From the NCBI GenBank assembly GCA_002748225.1, contig PDRU01000080.1, positions 1 through 37,728 on the forward strand: 37,728 nucleotides of DNA, given 5' to 3'. The position numbers and the translations under genes were made by a program. The stretch is from Spirochaetales bacterium. GTDB taxonomy: Bacteria > Spirochaetota > Spirochaetia > DSM-2461. Each line of letters begins with the position of its first letter. The first letter of the stretch is position 1. Under the pieces are notes generated by a model. The model was not told the DNA's origin, searched no databases, and saw nothing but the letters and a program-made list of their open reading frames with translations. This document shows, in pieces, positions 23,975 to 32,664 of this stretch.

Positions 23975-24792
23975 AACTTTCTGCCGGAAAAATACTATTC
24001 AGCCTTATACTGCTTTCTTTGCTGTTCATACCCGCTCATAATGCTTTTGCCCAGGCTGCCGATGCGTCTCCGGGTGCGGGAGGGCAGGGACTGGGTGCAG
24101 GGCCCTCACTGCCTGTACCTTTTGTGGATCTGAATATCCGCGGTCCTGAAAGCAACAAGGAAACAGCACTCTCCATACAGCTTCTTCTGCTGCTGACCAT
24201 TATCAGTCTTTCTCCGTCCCTGGCTGTACTTCTGACCAGTTTCCTGCGTATTTCCATTGTTCTTGATTTTGTTAAACGCGCTTTATCACTTCAGCAGGTA
24301 CCGCCGAACACAGTGTTAATGGGTATAGCGCTTTTCCTTACCCTGTTTATTATGTTTCCCACATTTAATGAAATGTACGAGGAAGCCTTTGTTCCCTATT
24401 CGCAGGGAGAAATTGATACTTCGGAACTCTATCAGAGATCAAGCGCGCCTCTGCGTTATTTCATGTACAAACAGATGGCCGGTGATTCAAAAAACATTAC
24501 GCTGTTTATGAACCTGTCCGGACTGCCTAAACCCAATACCATTGCCGACGTACCCAACTATGTTCTGGTGCCGGCTTTTGTTCTTCATGAACTGACCGTT
24601 GCGTTCCGCATAGGAATATATCTGTATGTTCCCTTTATTATTATCGATATGGTTGTGGCTTCGGTTTTGATGTCCATGGGTATGATCATGCTGCCGCCGG
24701 TTATGATCTCCATGCCGTTTAAACTGATACTGTTTGTGCTTGTGGACGGGTGGTCTCTTTTAATCCGTCAGGTAGTGGCCAGCTTCAGCTGA
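23971..24792 (+). CDS. fliP: Flagellar export gate protein FliP
   Basis: Core pore subunit of the flagellar type III secretion gate. The 273-residue product has a cleavable signal peptide (about 1-28, ending HNAFA) and conserved FliP segments: LSPSLAVLLTSFLRISIVLD near 90-110, LQQVPPNTVLMGIALFLTLF near 115-135, and VLHELTVAFRIGIYLYVPFI near 208-228, ending with MGMIMLPPVMISMPFKLILF. The start codon overlaps the fliO stop (ATGA). fliQ and fliR follow, the standard gate order. Confidence 0.97.
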   Translation: MKLSAGKILFSLILLSLLFIPAHNAFAQAADASPGAGGQGLGAGPSLPVPFVDLNIRGPESNKETALSIQLLLLLTIISLSPSLAVLLTSFLRISIVLDFVKRALSLQQVPPNTVLMGIALFLTLFIMFPTFNEMYEEAFVPYSQGEIDTSELYQRSSAPLRYFMYKQMAGDSKNITLFMNLSGLPKPNTIADVPNYVLVPAFVLHELTVAFRIGIYLYVPFIIIDMVVASVLMSMGMIMLPPVMISMPFKLILFVLVDGWSLLIRQVVASFS

Positions 24793-24808
24793 GAAGGAGA
24801 GTAGTGAT

Positions 24809-25078
24809 ATGGATGTAGGAAATGTGGTGGAGCTTATGAGGGCCGCCGTTGTAACCATATTAACTGTTGCTGCTCCGGTTCTTCTGGTGGCTATGGCTGT
24901 GGGGCTGATTGTTTCCATTATACAGGCTACTACCAGTATTCAGGATCAGACGCTTACCTTCGTTCCGAAAATTCTGGCTATTCTGGGTGTTATAGCGGCT
25001 TTGTTCGGCTGGATGGTTGCCCGTCTGTCCAATTTCACGGTCATTATTTTTGAACGTATTCCGGATTTGGCGAAGTAG
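24809..25078 (+). CDS. fliQ: Flagellar export gate protein FliQ
   Basis: Small two-helix membrane subunit that wraps the FliP-FliR pore. The 89-residue product has two membrane segments (about 15-40 and 52-72) and the conserved loop ATTSIQDQTLTFVPKI near 40-55. Length is exactly that of the family. ATG 24809 follows GAAGGAGAG, 17 bases after the fliP stop. Confidence 0.96.
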   Translation: MDVGNVVELMRAAVVTILTVAAPVLLVAMAVGLIVSIIQATTSIQDQTLTFVPKILAILGVIAALFGWMVARLSNFTVIIFERIPDLAK

Positions 25079-25091
25079 AGGCTTGCAGGTT

Positions 25092-25886
25092 ATGGATTGG
25101 AGTGTTCTGTTAGACAACGCACGGCTTTTTCTGCTTGTGTTTGCGCGGGTGGCCGCTCTTCTGAGAGTGGCGCCTGTAACGTCTTCCAGCGCCATACCTC
25201 CCCTTGCCCGGGGGGCTCTTGCCTTCTTTGCGGCCGTGGTTTTGTTTAATTTTGCCGGGAATGTGTACGGCCCCCTTCCTGAAACAGCTCTGGGTTTTGC
25301 CGCGGTTGTCATAGCTGAAATTCTTCTGGGTATAATAATGGGGCTGTTTTTACAGATAGTTTTTGCGGTTTTTCAGACGGCCGGCCAGCTTTTTTCCTTT
25401 CAAATGGGTTTTGGCGCGTCTCAGGTTTACGACCCGCTGGCGCAGGTGGAAATTCCTCTTATCGGCCAGTTTCTGAATCTTATCGGGCTGGCGGTGTTTT
25501 TGTCTGTTTCGGGAATGCAGAAGATGTTTTTTTCCGGACTGGCCACTTCCTTCAGGGTTCTTAAGGGAACAGACTTTCTTGCCGCATCAGATTATCTGAA
25601 TGAAACATTTATTACAGCAATAGGCGGTTTGTTCGGGCAGTCTCTTATACTGGCTTTTCCCATTCTGGGTACCCTGATGCTTGTTTCGGTTACTATGGGA
25701 CTTCTGGCCAAGGCGGCGCCCCAGATGAATCTGCTGATGGTTGGATTCCCCATACAGATAGGCGTGGGTTTTATTGTGCTTCTTATTTCGGCTCCCTTTC
25801 TGGCTGAAAAAATGTCGAGTATTATCGATATGAGCTTTAACTGGATGCAGCAGTATTTTCTGGCCACGAAGGAGGCGCTTCCGTGA
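25092..25886 (+). CDS. fliR: Flagellar export gate protein FliR
   Basis: Export-gate subunit that completes the FliP5-FliR1 pore. ATG 25092 is chosen because MDWSVLLDNARLFLLVFARV is the normal FliR start; the frame is open further back, but only across the end of fliQ. The 264-residue product is highly hydrophobic, with about six membrane segments and the conserved stretches FQTAGQLFSFQMGFGASQVY near 93-112 and LLAKAAPQMNLLMVGFPIQI near 203-222. It overlaps flhB by four bases. Confidence 0.95.
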   Translation: MDWSVLLDNARLFLLVFARVAALLRVAPVTSSSAIPPLARGALAFFAAVVLFNFAGNVYGPLPETALGFAAVVIAEILLGIIMGLFLQIVFAVFQTAGQLFSFQMGFGASQVYDPLAQVEIPLIGQFLNLIGLAVFLSVSGMQKMFFSGLATSFRVLKGTDFLAASDYLNETFITAIGGLFGQSLILAFPILGTLMLVSVTMGLLAKAAPQMNLLMVGFPIQIGVGFIVLLISAPFLAEKMSSIIDMSFNWMQQYFLATKEALP

Positions 25887-27019
25887 GTGAACTCAAGCGC
25901 TTTCAGTTAATACCTCTTTCGGAAGACAAACGTTTCGGTTTTCATCTGCAGTGGTTCGCGCCGGAAGATGAAGGCCGGACGGAAGATCCCACCGAGCGCA
26001 AAATCCGCAAGGCAAGGGAAGAAGGCAAGGTTGCCAAATCAGCCGATATTACCGCCGCACTGGTTATGCTTTTCGGTCTTATATCCATTCTGGTTCTTTC
26101 CCGCTCCATTCTGCGGATCAGTATGGACATGTTCCGTCATTTTATTGCCATGGCCGGCCCGGAAAGCCGTCATTCCGCCTCTGTGCTTGTGTCGGTTGGA
26201 CAGTACCTGATGCGTCTGTCTCTGCCGGTAATGGCGGTTTGTTTTATAGCGGCATTTGCCGGAAATATTATACAGGTAGGCTTTCTGTTCTCAACAAAAC
26301 CCATAACTCCCGATTTCAGTAAAATTGCTCCGAACTTCGGGCGCTGGGCTCAGAAATCATTTTTTTCCATGGAAGCTGTTTTTAACCTGTTCAAGTCCAT
26401 AGCCAAAGTTGCCATTATTGCCGTGCTGGCGTATCTGAATATCCGCGGAGCTTTACCCAGGCTGACGAATACCGTTAAACTCAGCCCGTATAACGCGCTC
26501 AGCCTTGTGGGAGGAATTGCCATAAGACTGATGCTGGAAACGGCGGTTCTTCTTCTGGCCTTTGCCGTTCCTGATTACTTTTTTCAGCGTTATCAGCACA
26601 GGCAGTCGCTGAAAATGTCCAAACATGAAATTAAGGAAGAATTCAAGGAAACAGAAGGCGATCCCCTGATGAAGAGCCGGCTGCGTCAGAGAATGCAGGA
26701 AATACTGGCCTCATCAATGGCCCGGCAGGTTCCCGAAGCGGATGTGGTTATTACCAACCCGACCCATTTTGCCATAGCCCTGAAGTGGGAAAGCCGGACA
26801 ATGACCGCCCCGACAGTAACGGCCAAGGGTCAGGATCACATGGCCATGAGAATTAAGGAAATTGCCCGGGAAAATAACGTTCCCATGGTTGAAAACAGGC
26901 CTCTTGCCAGAGCTTTGTACGCCAATGTGGAACTGGGCGATGAAATACCCGAAGAGTACTGGGACATTGTTTCCACTGTTCTGGCGGAAGTGTACCGTCT
27001 GAATGGAAAGGCCGTGTAA
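25883..27019 (+). CDS. flhB: Flagellar export switch protein FlhB
   Basis: Substrate-specificity switch of the export apparatus. The start is GTG 25883. The 378 residues include an N-terminal arm (FHLQWFAPEDEGRTEDPTER near 20-40), four membrane segments and a cytoplasmic domain with the self-cleaving motif NPTH (VVITNPTHFAIALKW). The motif is intact, so the usual cleavage between Asn and Pro can be expected. The first 20 residues are a spirochaete-type extension before the GRTEDPTE motif. FliK, encoded in the same block, is its partner in switching. Confidence 0.96.
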   Translation: MSELKRFQLIPLSEDKRFGFHLQWFAPEDEGRTEDPTERKIRKAREEGKVAKSADITAALVMLFGLISILVLSRSILRISMDMFRHFIAMAGPESRHSASVLVSVGQYLMRLSLPVMAVCFIAAFAGNIIQVGFLFSTKPITPDFSKIAPNFGRWAQKSFFSMEAVFNLFKSIAKVAIIAVLAYLNIRGALPRLTNTVKLSPYNALSLVGGIAIRLMLETAVLLLAFAVPDYFFQRYQHRQSLKMSKHEIKEEFKETEGDPLMKSRLRQRMQEILASSMARQVPEADVVITNPTHFAIALKWESRTMTAPTVTAKGQDHMAMRIKEIARENNVPMVENRPLARALYANVELGDEIPEEYWDIVSTVLAEVYRLNGKAV

Positions 27020-27031
27020 TGTGGAGGTGTT

Positions 27032-29137
27032 ATGGCTGATCCGGCATTAAACAGTTCATCTTTCCGCAGTATTCTTTCCGGTGTTTTCGGCAGAAAGGGC
27101 GGCGATGTCGTTATAGCGCTGGGCGTTCTGATTATCGTTATGATGCTCATTATTCCTCTGCCTCCGGTGCTGCTGGATCTGCTCATGACGGTGAATCTTC
27201 TGCTGTCGCTGCTTATTATTCTGCTGGTTCTCTACAATTCCGATCCTCTGGAATTTTCCCTGTTCCCGACGGTGCTTCTTATTTCAACAGTATTCGGTCT
27301 GGCTTTGAATGTTTCTTCTACCCGGCTGATACTCAGAGACGGAGCCAATTTCAGCGGAGCTATTGTGCGGGCATTTGCCACTTTTGTTGTCGGGGCAAAG
27401 GGACAGCAGGGTCTTGTTATTGGGTTTATTATATTCATTATTCTTGTTGCTGTGCAGTTCATGGTTATAACCAAAGGCGCTACCCGTGTTTCGGAAGTTG
27501 CCGCGCGTTTTGCCCTGGATGGTCTGCCGGCCAAGCAAATGGCAATTGACAGCGAACTGAGTTCCGGAGCCATTACGGAAGAAGAATCCAGAATACGTAA
27601 AAAACACCTGGACGACTCTGTTAACTTCTACGGTTCCATGGACGGTGCAACAAAGTTTATCAGCGGTACTGTAAAGGTCAGTATTGTTATAACACTTATT
27701 AACATAGTGGGCGGTATTATTGTCGGCACAACCATACATGGCGAGGCTCTGCAGGACGCTTTAATAACTTATGTTTCCCTGACAATAGGCGACGGTCTTG
27801 TTGCCCAGGTTCCGACCCTGCTTGTTTCGGTGGCTACCGGTCTTATAGTAACCCGCGCGGCTAATGAAGGAAGCTTCAGCCAGGATGCTCACGAACAGTT
27901 TGCCAGACAGTCTCAAATTTATTTTGTGGCCGCCGGATTTTTGGCCCTGATGGGAATTCTTCCGGGGTTTCCCTGGTATCTTATGTTTCCCCTGGCGGCG
28001 CTGACCGGATGGGTGGGGTTCCGCCTCTCACGTAAAACAGCTGAAAAACTGGAGGCTCAGGAAGCTGAAGCCGGCGCGGCTCCGGGAGAACCTCAGGAAA
28101 TATCCCCGGTTGTTCCGCTGGATCCCATTTCGCTGGAGCTGGGTTTTGGTCTTATACCACTGGTAGACAAGGACCAGGGAGCCGAACTGCTGGAGCGGGT
28201 TACCCGCATCCGTAAAGAGGCGGCTCTGGATCTGGGGCTTGTTGTTCCGCGTATCCGAATTATGGATAACATGCGCCTGGAACCTTCCGAGTATGCCTTT
28301 AAGCTCCGCGGCACGGAAGTGGGCAGAGGCACCATCCGCATGGGACATTTTATGGCTATTAATCCCGGAGGCGAACGGGAAACCCTGGAAGGTGAACCCA
28401 CTTCCGACCCCGCTTTTGGCCTGCCTGCTACATGGATTGTTGAAGATTCACGGGAAAAAGCGGAACGTGCCGGGTACACAGTGGTTGACGGCCCTTCAAT
28501 AATAGCCACGCATCTGACAGAAATACTCAAGCATCATGCCGATGAAATTCTGGGACGTCAGGAAATCCGCTCAATGCTGGATGTTCTTAAAGAAGATTAT
28601 CCGGCCGTTGTTGATGAGGTTACCAAGGCCTTTACTCTGGGTGAAATCCAGAAAATTCTGCAGGGACTTCTCTCCGAGCAGGTGAGTATCCGAAACCTGG
28701 TTGCCATTCTTGAAACAATTGGTGATTTTGCCTCTGTTTCAAAAGATACCGGCTTTTTGGTGGAAAAAACACGTCAGTCCTTAAGACGCCAGATATGTCT
28801 TCAGTATGCTGATGAAAATAAAAAGATCAGCGTGCTGACCATTGAGCCCTCTGTTGAGAAAACCATTATTGATTCCCGTACTGAAACCATAAGCGGTGAC
28901 ATGGCTGCACTGGAACCGAAGTTCCACAGAGCCTGGATAAACGCTGTTGCCAATTCGGTAAAGACAGCCCGTGACAGCGGAGCGTGGCCTGTAATTCTGT
29001 GCAGTGAGTCCGCCCGTCCCCTGGTACGTTCTACAACTGTCCGTGAAATGCCGGATCTGGTAGTGCTTTCAGTACCTGAAATAGCAGAGGGAATCAGCAT
29101 TGATGCTATTGGTGAAATTCGCATGGGAGAAACTTGA
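27032..29137 (+). CDS. flhA: Flagellar export gate protein FlhA
   Basis: Large export-gate subunit that forms a nonamer and docks chaperone-cargo complexes. The 701 residues have about eight membrane segments up to residue 330, the FHIPEP-type conserved stretch (VLLISTVFGLALNVSSTRLI near 82-101) and the cytoplasmic domain with DGPSIIATHLTEILKHHADE near 488-507 and LGRQEIRSMLDVLKEDYPAV. GGAGGTGTT precedes ATG 27032. Its end overlaps flhF by one base. Length is normal. Confidence 0.97.
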   Translation: MADPALNSSSFRSILSGVFGRKGGDVVIALGVLIIVMMLIIPLPPVLLDLLMTVNLLLSLLIILLVLYNSDPLEFSLFPTVLLISTVFGLALNVSSTRLILRDGANFSGAIVRAFATFVVGAKGQQGLVIGFIIFIILVAVQFMVITKGATRVSEVAARFALDGLPAKQMAIDSELSSGAITEEESRIRKKHLDDSVNFYGSMDGATKFISGTVKVSIVITLINIVGGIIVGTTIHGEALQDALITYVSLTIGDGLVAQVPTLLVSVATGLIVTRAANEGSFSQDAHEQFARQSQIYFVAAGFLALMGILPGFPWYLMFPLAALTGWVGFRLSRKTAEKLEAQEAEAGAAPGEPQEISPVVPLDPISLELGFGLIPLVDKDQGAELLERVTRIRKEAALDLGLVVPRIRIMDNMRLEPSEYAFKLRGTEVGRGTIRMGHFMAINPGGERETLEGEPTSDPAFGLPATWIVEDSREKAERAGYTVVDGPSIIATHLTEILKHHADEILGRQEIRSMLDVLKEDYPAVVDEVTKAFTLGEIQKILQGLLSEQVSIRNLVAILETIGDFASVSKDTGFLVEKTRQSLRRQICLQYADENKKISVLTIEPSVEKTIIDSRTETISGDMAALEPKFHRAWINAVANSVKTARDSGAWPVILCSESARPLVRSTTVREMPDLVVLSVPEIAEGISIDAIGEIRMGET

Positions 29138-30405
29138 TGCCTGAATTGTTTAGTGAAAGAGCACCGACTTACGAAGAAGCCATTAAACGGATCCGTGAAA
29201 AATACGGAGACCGTGCCCGTATTATGTTTAATAGAAAAGTGCCGGCCCGAGGGCTTCGGGGCTTAAGGGGCCATGAGGAAGTGGAACTTGCCGGTACCGT
29301 GGCCGTGGGAGACGCCGAAGTGAGAAAACTGCGGGAAACTCAGGACAGACAAAACCGGGCTGCCATACTGGCTTCTGTTGGAAAGACACTGCCCGGACCC
29401 GATGCAGCCCCTGAAAAAGCAAAGCCCTCCGGCGCGTCCCGGTCCGCGGAACATTACGGTGAGCAACCTATTAACCGCGTGCTGGAAGAAATTCACAGCC
29501 TGAAAGAACATCTGGCCGTGGCCGCTGCTCCGCCGCCTCCCCGTTTTCCCGTACTGGATGAGCTGGAAACAATACTGAAGGAAAATGATTTCAGCGAATC
29601 TTACATTCAAAATCTTCTTTCCCATTTGCAGAATAATCTTTCAGCCGCCGATCTGGATAACAGAGTAAAGGTGCACCAGAGTGCTGTTGACAGAATTGCG
29701 GACGGTATTACCTGCCGGGCTCCTGTTTCTTACGGCAAACGGCAGCAAGGCGCCGGGCCCCATGTTCTGGTTCTGGTTGGGCCCACCGGTGTTGGTAAAA
29801 CAACCACAATAGCCAAACTGGCCGCGGTAAACGGCTTATCCAAAAAGCATGACGTGAGAATTTTTACCATAGACGGTTTCCGTATCGGCGCATTGGCGCA
29901 GGTGGAAACCTACGGAGAGATAATGGATATTCCTGTCAGGAATATTGAGAGTCCCGAAGATCTGGCAGCCCAGCTGACTCTGGCTTCCGATGCCGACCTT
30001 ATTCTTATTGATACCATAGGTAAAAGTCCCCGTGACAAAGACCGTATAGAACAGATGCGCCGTCTGCTTGAAGTGTGCGGTGAAAATGCGGATGTTCATC
30101 TGGCTCTCAGTGCCACAACGAAAACCGGCGATGTTATAAAGATAATGGAACTTTTTGACATTTTCGGGTATGGTGCTGTTATTCTGACCAAGCTGGATGA
30201 AACCATGCAGGTAGGTAATTTGATCAGTGTTCTTTCTGAAAAGAACTGTCCAGTCAGTTATCTAACCGATGGTCAGAGTGTGCCGGTAGATATAGAGCTG
30301 GCTTCACCCGGAAGACTTCTCTCCCGTGTCAGCGGGCTTGAATACAATGAAGATGGGCTTTCCGAACAATACCCTTCTGCCGATTTAACGGCAGCCTGGA
30401 GATAA
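29137..30405 (+). CDS. flhF: Flagellar placement GTPase FlhF
   Basis: SRP-type GTPase that sets where flagella are built; in spirochaetes it marks the sub-polar sites. ATG 29137 is used (GGGAGA six bases upstream) in preference to the TTG just before it. The 422 residues have an N-terminal basic region, a helical N domain (about 130-205) and the G domain with P-loop VLVGPTGVGKTTTIAKLAA near 211-229, then TIDGFRIGALAQVETYGEIM and LILIDTIGKSPRD. The normal TAGR/GRS motif reads GKS here. flhG, its regulator, follows. Confidence 0.95.
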   Translation: MPELFSERAPTYEEAIKRIREKYGDRARIMFNRKVPARGLRGLRGHEEVELAGTVAVGDAEVRKLRETQDRQNRAAILASVGKTLPGPDAAPEKAKPSGASRSAEHYGEQPINRVLEEIHSLKEHLAVAAAPPPPRFPVLDELETILKENDFSESYIQNLLSHLQNNLSAADLDNRVKVHQSAVDRIADGITCRAPVSYGKRQQGAGPHVLVLVGPTGVGKTTTIAKLAAVNGLSKKHDVRIFTIDGFRIGALAQVETYGEIMDIPVRNIESPEDLAAQLTLASDADLILIDTIGKSPRDKDRIEQMRRLLEVCGENADVHLALSATTKTGDVIKIMELFDIFGYGAVILTKLDETMQVGNLISVLSEKNCPVSYLTDGQSVPVDIELASPGRLLSRVSGLEYNEDGLSEQYPSADLTAAWR

Positions 30406-30421
30406 TACCTGGAGATAACAG

Positions 30422-31279
30422 ATGACAGATCAGGCTGAAAAACTAAGAGAAATTGCACGCAAACAGGCCGAAAAGAAAACGCGGATTATCGCCATTGCCA
30501 GCGGCAAGGGCGGAGTGGGAAAAACCAATGCCGCCATTAACATGGCTATAGCCTACACCAACATAGGAAAGAAAGTTCTGGTTCTTGACGCAGACCTGGG
30601 GCTTGCCAACGTCAATGTTGTTATGGGGGTTATACCCAAGTTCAATCTGTACCACGTTATCCGCAAGCAAAAGCAGATGAAAGACATTATTCTGGATACG
30701 CCCTACGGTGTTCAGATTGTTGCGGGGGCTTCCGGATTCAGCCGGATTGCCAACCTTTCTGAAGAAGAACGCAAAAATTTTGTCAGTGAACTTACGGCTC
30801 TTGTTGATGCCGACATTATAATTATTGATACCAGTGCCGGAGTCAGTTCCAACGTTCTGGCCTTTGTTGAAGCCGCCGACGAAGCCATTATTGTTACAAC
30901 TCCGGAACCCACCGCCATTACAGACGCGTATGGCATTATCAAAATTATTTCTACTGAAATAGACGATCTGGACCTGGGACTCAAACTGGTTGTTAACCGT
31001 GTTTCCAGTGTTACGGAAGCAAAAAAAGTTGCGCAGAGGGTTATCAATATTACAGGTCAGTTTTTGAATGTCAAAGTGGACTATCTGGGATTTGTTTATG
31101 ATGATCCGGCGGTAGCTGTTGCGGTCCGGAAGCAGCAGCCCTTTTTGATTACCGATCCGCGCAGCCGTGCTTCGCAGTGCATTCAGCACATTGTTAACAG
31201 GCTGGAAAAAGTTGAGTACCGGGAAGGCCGGGGCGTGCCGCTTTTTATTAAACGTTTAATGGGCCGTCTGGACAGCTGA
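30422..31279 (+). CDS. flhG: Flagellar number regulator FlhG (MinD/ParA family)
   Basis: MinD-like ATPase that limits flagellar number by acting on FlhF and the C ring. The 285-residue product has a polar start with a DQAEKLREIARKQAE helix that resembles the FlhF-activating peptide, the deviant Walker A ASGKGGVGKTNAAINMA near 26-42, switch I VLDADLGLANVNVVMG near 53-68, IIIDTSAGVSSNVLAFVEAA near 136-155 and TTPEPTAITDAYGIIK. All catalytic motifs are present. It follows flhF after 16 bases, behind GGAG. Confidence 0.95.
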   Translation: MTDQAEKLREIARKQAEKKTRIIAIASGKGGVGKTNAAINMAIAYTNIGKKVLVLDADLGLANVNVVMGVIPKFNLYHVIRKQKQMKDIILDTPYGVQIVAGASGFSRIANLSEEERKNFVSELTALVDADIIIIDTSAGVSSNVLAFVEAADEAIIVTTPEPTAITDAYGIIKIISTEIDDLDLGLKLVVNRVSSVTEAKKVAQRVINITGQFLNVKVDYLGFVYDDPAVAVAVRKQQPFLITDPRSRASQCIQHIVNRLEKVEYREGRGVPLFIKRLMGRLDS

Positions 31280-31424
31280 ATGGAGGTGTACGAGAATTGT
31301 GGCAGGTGTCTTCAGGCTGTGATAAGATGTGGCAATGGCGAGGTTTGCATGATTCAGCAATTCATACCGGCTCGGTTGACTGTATCGGCACCGTGGCCTA
31401 TTCTGTTAACCGGGTTAACCGGCT
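31280..31424 (+). other. Leader between flhG and the next gene, with a tandem 9-bp repeat
   Basis: This 145-base stretch has no convincing gene: each frame is either stopped or reads as Cys/Trp-rich noise. GTTAACCGG occurs twice in tandem at 31405-31422, directly before an ATG, and creates the palindrome GTTAACC-G-GGTTAAC. A weak promoter-like pair is possible (TTGTGG at about 31295, GATAAG 18 bases later), which could drive the sigma-factor gene. It may also hold the lost N-terminus of the next gene. Confidence 0.35.
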
Positions 31425-31862
31425 ATGGCTGTTTCCCTGCTCAGCGGCGGTTTAAGCGGAATACCGTTTGGTGTGCTGCTGTTTCGTTTGGCTGTTGCCG
31501 GAGCAGTATTTGCTGTACTGGCCCTTTTACTGAATCTTCTGTTCCTGCGTTTCTTTCCGGAACTGTTTGAGCCGGCAAATGATGAAGAACAGACAGATTC
31601 CGGCGATGATGCCGAATCTCCGGGCAGCAGGCTGAATATTGTTATGCCGGGAGAGGAACCTGATAAGGCTTTCTATGAAGATGCCGGTGAGGATAAGGAG
31701 AAATTGATGGATAATATGAACAGTAATTCCGGAGATTTCTTTGATATAGATAATGAGGCTGGCGAGGATTCCTCCCTGAAGAAAAGTCCTATGGAAGGTG
31801 TTGAACCTGAAGAAATGGCTCATGCTATCCATACAGTATTGACTCGAGATGAAAAAGGTTAA
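31425..31862 (+). CDS. Uncharacterised small membrane protein between flhG and fliA
   Basis: 145 residues with no family I recognise. A short start (MAVSLLSGGLSGIPFGVLLF) leads into a hydrophobic segment (about 16-47, LAVAGAVFAVLALLLNLLFL), followed by an acidic, probably disordered tail with many Asp, Glu and Ser. It ends EPEEMAHAIHTVLTRDEKG. A small membrane protein at this site is plausible in spirochaetes. The ATG lacks a clear ribosome-binding site, and a stop stands nine bases before it, so the true start may have been lost or may lie further in. It lies five bases before fliA. Confidence 0.65.
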   Translation: MAVSLLSGGLSGIPFGVLLFRLAVAGAVFAVLALLLNLLFLRFFPELFEPANDEEQTDSGDDAESPGSRLNIVMPGEEPDKAFYEDAGEDKEKLMDNMNSNSGDFFDIDNEAGEDSSLKKSPMEGVEPEEMAHAIHTVLTRDEKG

Positions 31863-31867
31863 ACTTC

Positions 31868-32662
31868 ATGTCGGATAATGAAATAGAAATTGGCGGAGTA
31901 CCAGAAAAAGAACTTTGGAAAAAGTACCGCAGTACCGGAGACCAGTCTATTCGGGACTCCATTGTCAGGCAGTATGCGCCGCTGGTGAAATATGTGGCCG
32001 GTAAGGTTTCTGTGGGTATGCCTCAGAATGTGGATTTTGACGATTTGGTGGGTTTCGGTGTCTTTGGCCTCTTCGATGCCATAGAAAAGTTTGATACCGA
32101 AAAGCATGTCAAGTTCAAAACATACGCGGTTACACGTATCCGGGGGGCCATCTTTGATGAACTGCGCTCCATAGACTGGGTTCCGCGCTCTGTCCGTCAG
32201 AAGAGCCGTGAAATTGATGAAACAGTACAGCATCTGGAGGCGCGGCTGGGCCGGGCCGCCACAGATGAAGAAGTTGCCGCGGAAATGGGTTTGAGCATGG
32301 AACAGTACAATCAGATGATGCTCAAAGTAAGCGGTTCCTCCATGCTTTCCCTGAATGACATATGGCTGAACGGCGACGAAAACGACAAAATATCCATAGT
32401 GGAAAGTATTGAGTCTCCATCTTCTCTCCGTCCGGACGCCATTGCTGAAAAAGGCGAAATGCGCCGGGTTATTGTTGAAGCCATTCAGGAACTTCCGGAA
32501 AAGGAAAAAAAGGTTCTTATTTTATATTATTACGAAGACCTCACCTTAAAAGAAATAGGCAAAGTACTGGATGTTACCGAGTCGCGTATTTCCCAGCTGC
32601 ATACCAAGGCCATAAGCCGCCTGCGTTCCAAGCTGACAAATATTAAAAAAGGAATTTTCTAG
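31868..32662 (+). CDS. fliA: Flagellar RNA polymerase sigma factor (FliA/WhiG type, sigma-28)
   Basis: Alternative sigma factor for late flagellar and chemotaxis genes. The 264 residues contain region 2 (YAPLVKYVAGKVSVGMPQNV, FDDLVGFGVFGLFDAIEKFD and KTYAVTRIRGAIFDELR; about 36-101), region 3 (RSIDWVPRSVRQKSREID onward) and region 4 with its helix-turn-helix (LTLKEIGKVLDVTESRISQL). This is the compact layout of FliA/WhiG. No flgM anti-sigma gene is adjacent. fapA follows after two bases. Confidence 0.95.
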   Translation: MSDNEIEIGGVPEKELWKKYRSTGDQSIRDSIVRQYAPLVKYVAGKVSVGMPQNVDFDDLVGFGVFGLFDAIEKFDTEKHVKFKTYAVTRIRGAIFDELRSIDWVPRSVRQKSREIDETVQHLEARLGRAATDEEVAAEMGLSMEQYNQMMLKVSGSSMLSLNDIWLNGDENDKISIVESIESPSSLRPDAIAEKGEMRRVIVEAIQELPEKEKKVLILYYYEDLTLKEIGKVLDVTESRISQLHTKAISRLRSKLTNIKKGIF

Positions 32663-32664
32663 CA

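Noticed and set aside
25017..25091. Upstream extension of the fliR frame
   Set aside because: It overlaps the end of fliQ, and the residues from 25092 match the family start.
31280..31570. A 96-codon frame right after flhG
   Set aside because: It overlaps the better membrane-protein frame, is rich in Cys and Trp without pattern, and has codon use unlike its neighbours.
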